Below, in pieces: positions 16,113-24,511 of a stretch of 63,546 bases of DNA. Position numbers and translations under genes: made by a program. Source of the DNA: Streptomyces sp. ISL-36 (GTDB lineage Bacteria; Actinomycetota; Actinomycetes; Streptomycetales; Streptomycetaceae); NCBI RefSeq assembly GCF_018614205.1, contig NZ_JAGGOS010000073.1:1-63546 (forward strand), read 5' to 3'. Positions within the stretch are counted from its first letter, which is position 1. The number at the start of each line of letters is the position of its first letter. The notes below the pieces were generated by a model. That model saw only the letters and a program-made list of their open reading frames with translations. It made no database searches and was not told the DNA's origin.

Positions 16113-17333
16113 ATGAGCGCATCGCAGACCTCAGACGTTCCCACCCTTCTCGTCAAGATCTTCGGGAAGGACCGTCCCGGGATCACCGCCGGGCTCTTCG
16201 ACACCCTCGCCGCCTACTCCGTCGATGTCGTGGACATCGAGCAGGTCGTGTCCCGCGGCCGCCTCGTCCTGTGCGCGCTCGTCACCGAGCCGACCGTCGC
16301 CTCGCCGGGCGAGCTGCGGGCGACCGTGCACAGCTGGGCCGAGTCGCTGAAGCTCCAGGCGGAGATCATCTCCGGAACGGGCGACAACCGTCCGCGCGGA
16401 AGTGGCCGTTCGCACGTCACCGTGCTCGGACACCCGCTGACCGCCGAGCAGACGGCCGCCATAGCGGCCAGGATCACGGGGACCGGCGGCAACATCGACC
16501 GTATCTTCCGGCTCGCGAAGTACCCGGTGACGGCCGTCGAGTTCGCCGTCTCCGGCTGCGAGACGGCGCCGCTGCGGACCGCCCTGGCCACCGAGGCGCA
16601 CAGCATCGGCGTCGACGTGGCCGTCGTCTCGGCCGGGCTGCACCGGCGGGCCCAGCGCCTGGTCGTCATGGACGTGGACTCGACGCTGATCCAGGACGAG
16701 GTCATCGAGCTGTTCGCGGCGCACGCGGGCTGCGAGGACAAGGTCGCCGAGGTCACCGAGGCCGCGATGCGCGGTGAGCTGGACTTCGAGCAGTCCCTGC
16801 ACGCGCGGGTGGAGCTGCTCGCCGGCCTCGACGCCTCGGTGGTGGACAAGGTCCGCGCCGAGGTACGGCTCACGCCCGGCGCCCGCACCCTCATCCGTAC
16901 GCTCAAGCGGCTCGGCTACCAGGTCGGTGTGGTCTCGGGCGGGTTCACGCAGGTCACGGACGACCTCAAGGAGCGGCTGGGGCTCGACTTCGCCTCGGCC
17001 AACACCCTGGAGATCGTGGACGGCAAGCTGACCGGCCGGGTCACCGGGGAGATCGTGGACCGGGCGGGCAAGGCCCGGCTGCTGCGCCGGTTCGCCGCGG
17101 AGGCGGGGGTGCCGCTGGCGCAGACCGTGGCCATCGGCGACGGAGCCAACGACCTCGACATGCTGAACGCGGCCGGGCTCGGCGTGGCCTTCAACGCCAA
17201 GCCGGTGGTGCGCAAGGCCGCCCACACCGCCGTGAACGTGCCCTTCCTCGACACCGTCCTCTACCTGCTGGGGATCACCCGCGAGGAGGTCGAGGCGGCG
17301 GACGGCGGCGAGGACGAGGAACTGCCGCACTGA
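16113..17333 (+). CDS. serB: Phosphoserine phosphatase SerB with ACT domains
   Basis: A 406-residue enzyme that hydrolyses O-phosphoserine in the last step of serine biosynthesis. Residues 1-175 form two ACT-like regulatory domains ('LLVKIFGKDRPGITAGLFDTLA', 'HVTVLGHPLTAEQTAAIAARI'). The HAD phosphatase begins at about 181 with 'VVMDVDSTLIQDE' (D187 nucleophile, D189 acid). It continues with the conserved 'SGGFT' and Lys of 'GEIVDRAGKARLL', and ends with 'AIGDGANDLDML'. The tandem ACT form is typical of actinobacterial SerB, and serine feedback is likely. The start gives 'MSASQTSDVP'; the mRNA leader is at most a few nucleotides. A terminator follows. Confidence 0.96.
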   Translation: MSASQTSDVPTLLVKIFGKDRPGITAGLFDTLAAYSVDVVDIEQVVSRGRLVLCALVTEPTVASPGELRATVHSWAESLKLQAEIISGTGDNRPRGSGRSHVTVLGHPLTAEQTAAIAARITGTGGNIDRIFRLAKYPVTAVEFAVSGCETAPLRTALATEAHSIGVDVAVVSAGLHRRAQRLVVMDVDSTLIQDEVIELFAAHAGCEDKVAEVTEAAMRGELDFEQSLHARVELLAGLDASVVDKVRAEVRLTPGARTLIRTLKRLGYQVGVVSGGFTQVTDDLKERLGLDFASANTLEIVDGKLTGRVTGEIVDRAGKARLLRRFAAEAGVPLAQTVAIGDGANDLDMLNAAGLGVAFNAKPVVRKAAHTAVNVPFLDTVLYLLGITREEVEAADGGEDEELPH

Positions 17334-17350
17334 CCCGTGCGCACCGACGG

Positions 17351-17380
17351 AGGCCCGGTCACCGAGCGGTGACCGGGCCT
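17351..17380. terminator. Bidirectional terminator between serB and the SixA-like gene
   Basis: A perfect 13-bp stem AGGCCCGGTCACC / GGTGACCGGGCCT with a 4-nt loop is followed by TTGTGT on the serB side. It lies between the convergent stop codons. Confidence 0.88.
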
Positions 17381-17398
17381 TGTGTCAGGGGGTACCGG

Positions 17399-17917
17399 TC
17401 ACTCGTGCGGGGCCCAGAACTCGACGAGCTTGCCCACGCCGTGCTCCAGGGACTTCCAGGAGCCGGTGAAGGAGACGATCGCGAACGCGGCGGTCGGGAA
17501 GCCGCTCCGGTTCATCCGGGCCGAGGTGTCCCCCTCGGCCTCACCGGCGAGAGCGTCGGCAAGGGCGTGCACGCCGGGGTTGTGGCCGATGACGAGCAGG
17601 TCGCGCACCTCGTCGGAGGTCTCGTTGAGCAGGGCGATGAGCTCGCCGAGCGAGGCCTCGTACAGCCGCTCCTCATACATGGTTCTGGGACGGTGCGGCA
17701 GCTCGTGGACCGCCAGCTTCCAGGTCTCGCGGGTTCTGGCGGCGGTCGAACAGAGGGCCAGATCGAAGGAGATCCCGGTGTCGGCGAGCTTGCGGCCCGC
17801 CACGGGGGCGTCCGTGCGGCCACGCTCGGCGAGCGGTCGCTCGTGGTCGGAGACCTGGGGCCAGTCGGCCTTGGCATGCCGGAGCAGCACGATCCTGCGG
17901 GGTGTATCGACGCTCAT
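17399..17917 (-). CDS. SixA-type histidine phosphatase
   Basis: A 172-residue histidine-phosphatase superfamily protein. The catalytic 'RIVLLRHAKADW' (RHG-type motif with 'RHA', as in SixA) lies at residues 8-19. The second conserved Arg is in 'CSTAARTRETW', and the 'VIGHNPGVHALADAL' motif supplies the second histidine. SixA proteins dephosphorylate phosphohistidine in phosphorelay proteins; the partner here is not evident. The ATG at 17917 is supported by the motif starting directly after it, although the ribosome site is weak. Confidence 0.9.
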   Translation of the reverse strand: MSVDTPRRIVLLRHAKADWPQVSDHERPLAERGRTDAPVAGRKLADTGISFDLALCSTAARTRETWKLAVHELPHRPRTMYEERLYEASLGELIALLNETSDEVRDLLVIGHNPGVHALADALAGEAEGDTSARMNRSGFPTAAFAIVSFTGSWKSLEHGVGKLVEFWAPHE

Positions 17918-17964
17918 GAGCCCCAGCTTCGCATGAAACGAGGTGTCGGGCGCAGGGTGTCGGG

Positions 17965-18168
17965 TCAGCCGGGCAGTGTCCGCTGGATCTGCTCCAGGAG
18001 GTGGGCGACCGAGGGGTCGGCGCCGCCCGCGTGGGCCCCGCCCGGTCCCGCTATGAGCAGAAGGAGCGCGACGAAGGCGGCCGCCGGGAGGGCGAGGGCC
18101 CACCAGGGCAGCCGGGTGTCGACGCCCGCGGACGAGGACGGGGTCCGGGTGTGCGTACGGGCCGACAT
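17965..18168 (-). CDS. Small single-pass membrane protein
   Basis: A 67-residue protein of unknown function. It has a positively charged N-terminus, a hydrophobic helix ('LPWWALALPAAAFVALLLLIAGPGGA', about 21-46) and a short extracytoplasmic tail ending 'SVAHLLEQIQRTLPG'. I place the start at ATG 18168 because GGAGG lies 6 nt upstream. It precedes the SixA-like gene by 47 nt on the same strand and may be co-transcribed. Confidence 0.65.
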   Translation of the reverse strand: MSARTHTRTPSSSAGVDTRLPWWALALPAAAFVALLLLIAGPGGAHAGGADPSVAHLLEQIQRTLPG

Positions 18169-18356
18169 GGCCGCCTCCGTGGGTCGCTGGATCCGCCGCT
18201 GTCGCGGCGATGTCTCCAACGTACGGATCGGGCCAGGACCGTCCCATCCGGTGATCCACCTACTTCACCCTGACACTCACCCCCTAGGGGACAGGGGGGT
18301 TAACCCCAAGAGAGCGGCCTGGCCCGACCTGCGGGGTGAGCGGCCCCGGTGGCGGC

Positions 18357-18417
18357 GTCATGGGGTCATGGGGTCGTCATGGGGTCAAGGGGTCATGGGG
18401 TCACGGGGTCATGGGGA
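18357..18417. repeat. GGGGTCAT tandem repeat array
   Basis: About seven imperfect copies of an 8-10 bp unit (GGGGTCAT, some with an inserted TCGTC or a C/A change) run up to the stop codon of the small transporter-associated gene. The array is the likely product of slippage. Confidence 0.75.
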
Positions 18418-18525
18418 GGCGATCGAGGCGATGACGGCGATGACGACACCGATTCCGAGCATCGCGCCGAGCACGATGAGGAACTTCTTCTGGCCGTCCT
18501 GGGGGTTCGGGTCGAGCACTGGCAT
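18409..18525 (-). CDS. SGM_5486-family transporter-associated small membrane protein
   Basis: A 38-residue protein beginning 'MPVLDPNPQDGQKKFLIVL'. A single hydrophobic helix (about 15-37) ends 'IASIASP'. I recognise it from memory as the SGM_5486 family, a tiny protein usually encoded just downstream of an MFS transporter, exactly as here (17 nt after the MFS stop). Its role is unknown; a small regulatory subunit is plausible. The stop codon lies at the edge of the GGGGTCAT repeats. Confidence 0.8.
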   Translation of the reverse strand: MPVLDPNPQDGQKKFLIVLGAMLGIGVVIAVIASIASP

Positions 18526-18542
18526 GGGGCCAGTCTCGCATC

Positions 18543-19853
18543 TCAGCATTCGTCCTCGACGGTCCGGTCCCGCCCCGCGAGGACGCCGACGGCCATCTGG
18601 GGCAGCATCAGCCCGGCCATCAGCGCGATGGGCAGGCCCCAGCCACCGCTGTGCTGGTAGAGGACGCCGACCAGGAGCGGACCGGGGATGGAGATGAGGT
18701 AGCCGACGCTCTGTGCGAAGGCGGAGAGCCTGACCACGCCGGCCCCGGTCCGTGAACGCATGCCGATCATGGTGAGGGCGAGCGGGAAGGCGCAGTTGGA
18801 GACGCCGAGGAGCAGGGCCCAGGCCCAGGCGCCCGCGGCGGGCGCGACGTACAGCCCGGTGTAGCCGGCCAGGCCGCACAAGGCCAGCGCGACGGCGATG
18901 GGGCCCTGGTTCTTGAGCCGGGTGGCGAGGCGCGGGATGACGAACGCGAGCGGCACGCCCATCACCATCGTGACGGCGAGGAGCACTCCGGCCGTGCCGG
19001 CCGGGACGCCGGCGTCCCGGAAGATCTGCGGCATCCAGCCCATGGTGATGTACGCGCCGGTGGCCTGGAGGCCGAAGAAGGCGCCGAGGGCCCAGGCGGT
19101 ACGGCTGCGGGTGATCCGGAGCGGGGCGGCGGGGGCCGCCCCCTGTGCGGGGATCCCTGCGGCCGGGGCGGTGGGCCGCACCGCGTCCCGGTCGCGCAGC
19201 AGTGGGATCCAGGGCAGGACGGCGAAGGCGGCGAGGACCGCCCAGACGCCGAGGCCGGTGTGCCAATTCCCGCCCAGCGCCTCGGTCATGGGCACGGTCG
19301 CGGCGGCGGCAAGGGAGGTGCCGAGGGCGAGGGCCATGGAGTAGAGGCCCGTCATGGTGCCGACGCGGTCGGGGAAGTACCGCTTGACGATGACGGGCAT
19401 CAGGACGTTGCTGACGGCGATGCCCATGAGGGCGAGAGCGCTGGCGGCGAGGAAGCCGACGGTGCCGGAGGCGAAGGGGCGGACGGCGAGGCCCGCGAAG
19501 ATCGCGGCCATACCGGCGCAGACGACGGCGGCGGGGCCGAAGCGGCGGGCGAGGCGCGGGGCGGTGATGCCGAAGATCGCGAAGCAGAGCGGGGGGACGG
19601 AGGTGAGGACGCCCGCGACGCTGCCGCTCATGTGCAGGCCGTCGCGGACCTCTTCGAGCAGGGCGCCGAGGCTGGTGATGGCGGGGCGCAGATTGAGCGC
19701 GGCGAGCACGAGCCCGACGACGACGAGCCGGGTGATCCAGACGGCGGGCCGGGCCGGTGCGGAAGAATCGGCGGTGACGGCGGCGGTACGTGCCGGGGCG
19801 GCGTCGCCCGCGGGCGCGGGGGCTTGGTCGAGGGTCTGAGGCTCGTCAGGCAT
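18543..19853 (-). CDS. MFS transporter, CynX/NimT family
   Basis: A 436-residue, twelve-helix major facilitator. The CynX/NimT features are visible: 'LVLAALNLRPAITSLGALLEEVRDGLHMSGSVAGVLTSVPPLCFAIFG' in helices 1-2, 'GMAAIFAGLAVRP', and 'LMGIAVSNVLMPVIVKRYFPDRVGTMTGLYS'. The family includes cyanate and 2-nitroimidazole transporters, but the substrate here is unknown. It diverges from an FCD/GntR regulator with a palindrome over its predicted -35. No ribosome-binding site precedes the ATG, and the predicted start point leaves a leader of about 3 nt. Confidence 0.93.
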   Translation of the reverse strand: MPDEPQTLDQAPAPAGDAAPARTAAVTADSSAPARPAVWITRLVVVGLVLAALNLRPAITSLGALLEEVRDGLHMSGSVAGVLTSVPPLCFAIFGITAPRLARRFGPAAVVCAGMAAIFAGLAVRPFASGTVGFLAASALALMGIAVSNVLMPVIVKRYFPDRVGTMTGLYSMALALGTSLAAAATVPMTEALGGNWHTGLGVWAVLAAFAVLPWIPLLRDRDAVRPTAPAAGIPAQGAAPAAPLRITRSRTAWALGAFFGLQATGAYITMGWMPQIFRDAGVPAGTAGVLLAVTMVMGVPLAFVIPRLATRLKNQGPIAVALALCGLAGYTGLYVAPAAGAWAWALLLGVSNCAFPLALTMIGMRSRTGAGVVRLSAFAQSVGYLISIPGPLLVGVLYQHSGGWGLPIALMAGLMLPQMAVGVLAGRDRTVEDEC

Positions 19854-19862
19854 GAGGCCATC

Positions 19863-19893
19863 ATAGAATCATGGGATGATTGATTGTCCAATC
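19863..19893 (-). promoter_or_regulatory. MFS promoter overlapped by a 12-bp operator palindrome
   Basis: On the minus strand TTGGAC (19886-19891), a 17-bp spacer and TTCTAT (19863-19868) form the MFS promoter. The perfect palindrome GATTGTCCAATC (19882-19893) covers the -35 and is the obvious candidate operator for the divergently encoded FCD/GntR regulator. Confidence 0.6.
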
Positions 19894-19916
19894 CGGAACC
19901 AAATGGAAGGTGCATC

Positions 19917-20597
19917 ATGGCGCTCGGGTCTCCCCGGCGTTCCGGGCTCTCCGATCAGGTGATCACCGAGCTGCGGAACCAGATCACCTCCGGCGAGTGG
20001 CCGGTCGGGTCACGGATCCCCACGGAACCGGAACTGGTCGAGCAACTGGGCGTGGCCCGCAACACGGTGCGCGAGGCGGTCCGCGCCCTCGCGCACAACG
20101 GGCTGCTCGACATCCGGCAGGGTTCCGGCACCTACGTCGTCGCCACCAGCGAGCTGGCGGGGGTCATGCACCGGCGGTTCGCCGCGTCCGACCCGCGGCA
20201 CATCGCCGAGCTGCGCTCGACCCTGGAGTCCTCGGCGGCCCGGCTCGCGGCCCAGCGGCGTACCGAGCGGGACCTGAAGCAGCTGGACGCCCTCCTGGCG
20301 GGACGGGAGGAGGCGTGGGCCTCCGGCGACGCCGAGCGCTTCGTGACGGCGGACGGCGCCTTCCACCACGCGGTGGTGGTCGCCTCGCACAACGACGTGC
20401 TGACCGAGCTGTACGCCGACCTCGGGCACGTACTGCGCCAGTGGCTGCGCGACGACGTGGGCCAGGAGCTGCGGCCGGAGCACCACATGGATCATGGGCG
20501 TCTGGTCGAGGCGATCAGGGACGGCGACGCGGACACGGCGGCGGCGGAGGCGGCCGGATACCCGTTCATGTGCCTCAGGAACCTGGGACCGGCATAG
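19917..20597 (+). CDS. FadR-type (FCD) GntR-family transcriptional regulator
   Basis: A 226-residue regulator. The GntR winged helix is at about 9-70 ('LSDQVITELRNQITSGEWPVGSRIPTEPELVEQLGVARNTVREAVRALAHNGLLDIRQGSGTYV'). The C-terminal FCD ligand domain is helical and includes the metal-type histidines in 'DGAFHHAVVVASHN' and 'EHHMDHGRLVEAI'. The start is ATG 19917 with GGAAGG 6 nt upstream. It most likely represses the adjacent MFS gene and itself through the palindrome between them; the ligand may be the transported molecule. The 3' end overlaps the convergent secreted-protein gene by 23 nt. Confidence 0.92.
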   Translation: MALGSPRRSGLSDQVITELRNQITSGEWPVGSRIPTEPELVEQLGVARNTVREAVRALAHNGLLDIRQGSGTYVVATSELAGVMHRRFAASDPRHIAELRSTLESSAARLAAQRRTERDLKQLDALLAGREEAWASGDAERFVTADGAFHHAVVVASHNDVLTELYADLGHVLRQWLRDDVGQELRPEHHMDHGRLVEAIRDGDADTAAAEAAGYPFMCLRNLGPA

Positions 20598-21153
20598 ACG
20601 GCCCGGCAGACGCGGGAGGCGCCTCGGCCTTCGGCGCCTCGACCGGTCCCAGTGGCGCCGTGACAGGCGCAGGAGGGTCCTCGGCCGGTCCCGGTGGTAC
20701 CCCGGCAGGGCCGGGAAGCCCCTCGGCCGATCCCGGTGGCGCCTCGGCCGGTTCCGGTGACACCCCGGCAGGGCCGGGAGGGGCCTCGGCCGGCTGGTGG
20801 GTGAGCCAGGCGGAGCGGACTTCCTTCCAGCAGCGCCCGGAGAGCCGGACGTAGGCCGTCGGGTCCACGTCGACGGGGGCGCTGTCGGTGTCCACGTCCC
20901 ACCACCGGTCGCACTCGACGTGCAGACGGACGCGATCGGTGCCGGGATAGGGGTTGTGGCAGTACGCGGTGACGCGGGAGCCCTCCACGACCGTGCGGCA
21001 GGAGGCGCCGAAGTTCTCGGGATCCTCCGCGACGGTGACCGCGGGGTCCTCCGTGGGAGCGGGAGCGGCGCGGACCTCGGCGGCGACGGCGATCCCGGCG
21101 AGCAGAGCGACGGCCGAGGCAAGGGCGGCGGCCCTGCGAGGAAGCGCGCGCAT
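20575..21153 (-). CDS. Secreted protein with two-disulfide domain and Pro/Ala-rich repeat tail
   Basis: A 192-residue exported protein of unknown function. The signal peptide is 'RAAALASAVALLAGIAVAAEVRA' (1-29). A short globular segment (about 45-115) contains four Cys ('ASCRTV', 'TAYCHN', 'HVECDRWW', 'SGRCWKE'), probably two disulfides. Residues about 120-190 are proline/alanine/glutamate repeats of the type PAEAPPGPAG. GGAGG lies 7 nt before the ATG. The 3' end overlaps the FCD regulator gene. Nothing in the neighbourhood suggests a role. Confidence 0.8.
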   Translation of the reverse strand: MRALPRRAAALASAVALLAGIAVAAEVRAAPAPTEDPAVTVAEDPENFGASCRTVVEGSRVTAYCHNPYPGTDRVRLHVECDRWWDVDTDSAPVDVDPTAYVRLSGRCWKEVRSAWLTHQPAEAPPGPAGVSPEPAEAPPGSAEGLPGPAGVPPGPAEDPPAPVTAPLGPVEAPKAEAPPASAGPSMPVPGS

Positions 21154-21252
21154 GCCCGTACCTCCTCCCCGCCAATAGCTGGAATGTCACACTCCGATCC
21201 AGTCTGAGGCGGTTCGACCTACTTTTCGACTCGGGGAGGGGCCGCGGGACGG

Positions 21253-21298
21253 CGAAGGCCGGGAGCCCGTCCCCGTGGGGACGCGCTCCCGGCCTTCG
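21253..21298 (-). terminator. Terminator after fabI
   Basis: A 13-bp stem GAAGGCCGGGAGC / GCTCCCGGCCTTC encloses an inner GTCCCC / GGGGAC stem. It lies 17 nt beyond the fabI stop codon. Confidence 0.88.
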
Positions 21299-21314
21299 TA
21301 CGTCGTGTGCCCGC

Positions 21315-22091
21315 TCAGGCGCCGATCGCGTGCAGACCGCCGTCGACGTGCACGATCTCGCCGGTCGTCTTCGGGAACCAGTCGGAGAGCAGCGCGACGA
21401 TGGCGCGGCCCGCCGGCTCCGGGTCGGAGAGGTCCCACTGCAGCGGGGAGCGGCTGTCCCACACGGAGGCCAGCTCCGAGAAGCCCGGGATGGACTTGGC
21501 GGCCATCGAACCGAGCGGGCCGGCCGAGACCAGGTTGCAGCGGATGTTCTGCTTGCCCAGGTCACGGGCCATGTAGCGGCTGGTGGCCTCCAGGGCGGCC
21601 TTGGTCGGGCCCATCCAGTCGTACTGCGGCCAGGCGAACTGCGCGTCGAAGGTGAGGCCGACGACCGAACCGCCCTCGCTCATCAGCGGCAGCAGCGCCA
21701 TCGTCAGGGACTTCAGGGAGAAGGCCGAGACGTGCATGGCGGTGGCCACGGACTCGAACGGCGTGTTCAGGAAGTTGCCGCCGAGCGCGTCCTGCGGCGC
21801 GAAGCCGATGGAGTGCACGACGCCGTCCAGGCGGTCGCCGAGGTGCTCGCGGACCTGGCCCTCCAGACGCGCGAGGTGCTCGTCGTTGGAGACGTCGAGC
21901 TCCAGGACCTTCACCTTGTCGGGATGGGGCAGCTTCTTGGCGATGCGCTCGGTCAGCGTCGGCCGGGGCCAGGCGGTGAGGATGATCTCCGCGCCCTGCT
22001 CCTGGGCCAGCTTGGCGGCGTGGAAGGCGATGGAGGACTCCATCAGCACACCGGTGATCAGGATGCGCTTGCCCTCGAGAATTCCGCTCAT
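21315..22091 (-). CDS. fabI: Enoyl-ACP reductase FabI (InhA type)
   Basis: A 258-residue NADH-dependent enoyl-ACP reductase of type II fatty-acid synthesis. Residues match InhA closely: 'LITGVLMESSIAFH' (11-24) binds NADH, and F148-(x8)-Y157-(x6)-K164 in 'TFDAQFAWPQYDWMGPTK' aligns with InhA F149/Y158/K165. The typical C-terminus 'TGEIVHVDGGLHAIGA' is present. It starts 4 nt after fabG on the same strand, forming the fabG-fabI (mabA-inhA-like) operon, and ends at a strong terminator. Start is ATG 22091; upstream in-frame codons lie within fabG. Confidence 0.96.
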   Translation of the reverse strand: MSGILEGKRILITGVLMESSIAFHAAKLAQEQGAEIILTAWPRPTLTERIAKKLPHPDKVKVLELDVSNDEHLARLEGQVREHLGDRLDGVVHSIGFAPQDALGGNFLNTPFESVATAMHVSAFSLKSLTMALLPLMSEGGSVVGLTFDAQFAWPQYDWMGPTKAALEATSRYMARDLGKQNIRCNLVSAGPLGSMAAKSIPGFSELASVWDSRSPLQWDLSDPEPAGRAIVALLSDWFPKTTGEIVHVDGGLHAIGA

Positions 22092-22095
22092 GTGA

Positions 22096-22800
22096 TCAGT
22101 GACCCATGCCCAATCCGCCGTCAACCGGGATGACGGCTCCAGTGATGTACGAGGCGTCGTCCGAGGCGAGGAACTTCACCGCGGCGGCGATCTCCTCGGG
22201 CTGCGCGTAACGGCCCAGCGGCACCTGGGACACGATGCCGGCGCGCTGCTCCTCGGTGAGCACCTTGGTCATGTCGGTGTCGACAAACCCGGGCGCGACG
22301 ACATTGAACGTGATGTTGCGCGAGCCGAGCTCACGGGCGAGGGAACGGGCGAAACCGACGAGGCCGGCCTTGGAGGCGGCGTAGTTGGCCTGTCCCGCCG
22401 AGCCGAGGAGTCCGACGACCGAGGAGATCAGGACGACGCGGCCCTTCTTGGCCCGCAGCATGCCGCGGTTGGCGCGCTTGACGACCCGGAAGGTGCCGGT
22501 GAGGTTGGTGTCGAGGACGGAGGTGAAGTCCTCCTCGGACATCCGCATGAGGAGCTGGTCCTTGGTGACGCCGGCGTTGGCCACCAGCACCTCCACCGGG
22601 CCGTGCTTCTCCTCGATCTCCTTGTACGCCTGCTCCACCTGCTCGGAGTCGGTGATGTCGCACTTGACGGCCAGGAAGCCGGCCGGCGGCTCTCCGGAGC
22701 GGTATGTGACGGCAACCTTGTCGCCGGCCTCGGCGAACGCGCGGGCGATCGCGAGGCCGATGCCCCGGTTTCCACCGGTGACGAGAACCGAGCGGCTCAA
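22096..22800 (-). CDS. fabG: 3-oxoacyl-ACP reductase FabG
   Basis: A 234-residue NADPH-dependent beta-ketoacyl-ACP reductase. The cofactor motif is 'TGGNRGIG' (8-15), 'NAG' is at 75-77, and the catalytic triad is S127, Y140 and K144 in 'ISSVVGLLGSAGQANYAASK', spaced as in mycobacterial MabA. The C-terminus 'GAVIPVDGGLGMGH' is typical. The start is a TTG at 22800 preceded by AGGGTGA; no ATG or GTG fits better without losing the Rossmann strand. It is the first gene of the fabG-fabI operon and is divergent from tldD. Confidence 0.95.
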   Translation of the reverse strand: MSRSVLVTGGNRGIGLAIARAFAEAGDKVAVTYRSGEPPAGFLAVKCDITDSEQVEQAYKEIEEKHGPVEVLVANAGVTKDQLLMRMSEEDFTSVLDTNLTGTFRVVKRANRGMLRAKKGRVVLISSVVGLLGSAGQANYAASKAGLVGFARSLARELGSRNITFNVVAPGFVDTDMTKVLTEEQRAGIVSQVPLGRYAQPEEIAAAVKFLASDDASYITGAVIPVDGGLGMGH

Positions 22801-22987
22801 CGGATCACCCTTTCGATAAACGGTCTGTTACCTCGGAAACCTATCGGTCCCACCCCTTCCGCGAGGAATCGACCCCTGACAGTGGCGTCCGCGCGGCACT
22901 GTCGGGTCCCTACAGAAAGACCTGGGCATCGCGACGGAAAGCGCGACATGATCGGGGTCGACCGGTCTCATACGACAGGAGACATTC

Positions 22988-24511
22988 GTGCCTCATTCCA
23001 TCGACGCAGCCTTCACGGCGCTGCCGCTGCGGGCGCTCGCCGACGCGGCGCTCGCACGCGCGCGTGCCCTCGGCTCCGAGCATGCCGATTTCCGCCTGGA
23101 GCGGGTGCGCAGCGCCTCCTGGCGGTTGCGTGACGCCAAGCCGTCGGGATCCTCGGACCTCACGGACCTCGGGTACGCGGTGCGGGTGGTGCACGGCGGG
23201 GCGTGGGGGTTCGCCTCCGGGGTCGATCTGACCATGGACGGGGCGGCGCGGGTCGCCTCGCAGGCCGTCGCCATGGCCAAGCTGTCCGCGAAGGTGATCG
23301 CGGCGGCCGGCTCGGACGAGAGGGTGGAGCTCGCCGAGGAGCCGGTGCACGCCGAGAGGACCTGGATCTCGTCGTACGAGATCAACCCGTTCGACATTCC
23401 CGACGCCGACAAGAGCGCGCTGCTCGCCGACTGGAGCGACCGGCTGCTGCGGGCGGAGGGAGTGGCGCATGTGGACGCGTCGCTGCTGACCGTCCATGAG
23501 AACAAGTTCTACGCCGACACGGCGGGCACCGTCACCACCCAGCAGCGCGTCCGGCTGCACCCGCAGCTCACGGCGGTCGCCGTCGACGAGACGACCGGCG
23601 AGTTCGACTCGATGCGGACGATCGCGCCGCCGGCCGGGCGGGGCTGGGAGTACCTGACGGGCACCGGCTGGGACTGGGACGCGGAGCTGGAGCGGATCCC
23701 GGAGCTGCTCGCGGAGAAGATGCGGGCGCCGAGCGTGGAGGCGGGGACGTACGACCTGGTGGTCGATCCGTCGAACCTCTGGCTGACGATCCACGAGTCG
23801 ATCGGCCACGCCACCGAGCTCGACCGGGCGCTCGGCTACGAGGCGGCGTACGCCGGCACCTCGTTCGCCACCTTCGACCAGCTGGGGAAGCTGGCGTACG
23901 GCTCGTCGATCATGAACGTCACCGGTGACCGCACCGCCGAGCACGGGCTCGCGACCATCGGGTACGACGACGAGGGCGTCGAGGCGCAGAGCTGGGACCT
24001 GGTGAAGGACGGCACGCTCGTCGGCTACCAGCTGGACCGGCGGATCGCGAAGCTCACGGGCCTCGGCCGGTCGAACGGCTGCGCCTTCGCCGACTCGCCG
24101 GGCCATGTGCCGGTGCAGCGGATGGCGAACGTCTCCCTGCAGCCGGATCCGGGCGGGCTGTCCACGGAGGATCTGATCGGGGGTGTGGAGCGCGGCATCT
24201 ACGTGGTCGGCGACCGGTCGTGGTCGATCGACATGCAGCGCTACAACTTCCAGTTCACCGGTCAGCGCTTCTTCCGCATCGAGAACGGCAGGCTGGCCGG
24301 TCAGCTGCGGGACGTCGCGTACCAGGCGACGACGACCGACTTCTGGGGCTCGATGGAGAAGGTCGGCGGCCCGCAGACGTACGTCCTCGGTGGCGCGTTC
24401 AACTGCGGCAAGGCCCAGCCGGGCCAGGTCGCGGCGGTCTCGCACGGCTGCCCGTCGGCCCTCTTCCGGGGCGTCAACATTCTGAACACCACGCAGGAGG
24501 CCGGTCGATGA
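22988..24511 (+). CDS. tldD: Metalloprotease subunit TldD
   Basis: A 507-residue subunit of the TldD/TldE heterodimeric zinc protease, which processes or degrades unfolded peptides and RiPP leader peptides. The zinc-binding H269-E270-x3-H273 is in 'TIHESIGHATELDRALGYEAAYAGTSF', with the third ligand region near 'CSPAQ'-equivalent 'FNCGKAQPGQVAAVSHGCP' at the C-terminus. AGGAG lies about 6 nt before the GTG. Its stop overlaps the pmbA start (ATGA). Confidence 0.95.
   Translation: MPHSIDAAFTALPLRALADAALARARALGSEHADFRLERVRSASWRLRDAKPSGSSDLTDLGYAVRVVHGGAWGFASGVDLTMDGAARVASQAVAMAKLSAKVIAAAGSDERVELAEEPVHAERTWISSYEINPFDIPDADKSALLADWSDRLLRAEGVAHVDASLLTVHENKFYADTAGTVTTQQRVRLHPQLTAVAVDETTGEFDSMRTIAPPAGRGWEYLTGTGWDWDAELERIPELLAEKMRAPSVEAGTYDLVVDPSNLWLTIHESIGHATELDRALGYEAAYAGTSFATFDQLGKLAYGSSIMNVTGDRTAEHGLATIGYDDEGVEAQSWDLVKDGTLVGYQLDRRIAKLTGLGRSNGCAFADSPGHVPVQRMANVSLQPDPGGLSTEDLIGGVERGIYVVGDRSWSIDMQRYNFQFTGQRFFRIENGRLAGQLRDVAYQATTTDFWGSMEKVGGPQTYVLGGAFNCGKAQPGQVAAVSHGCPSALFRGVNILNTTQEAGR

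Noticed and set aside
18357..18417. A CRISPR-like array
   Set aside because: The units are 8-10 bp with almost no spacer sequence and no cas genes are near; this is a simple tandem repeat.
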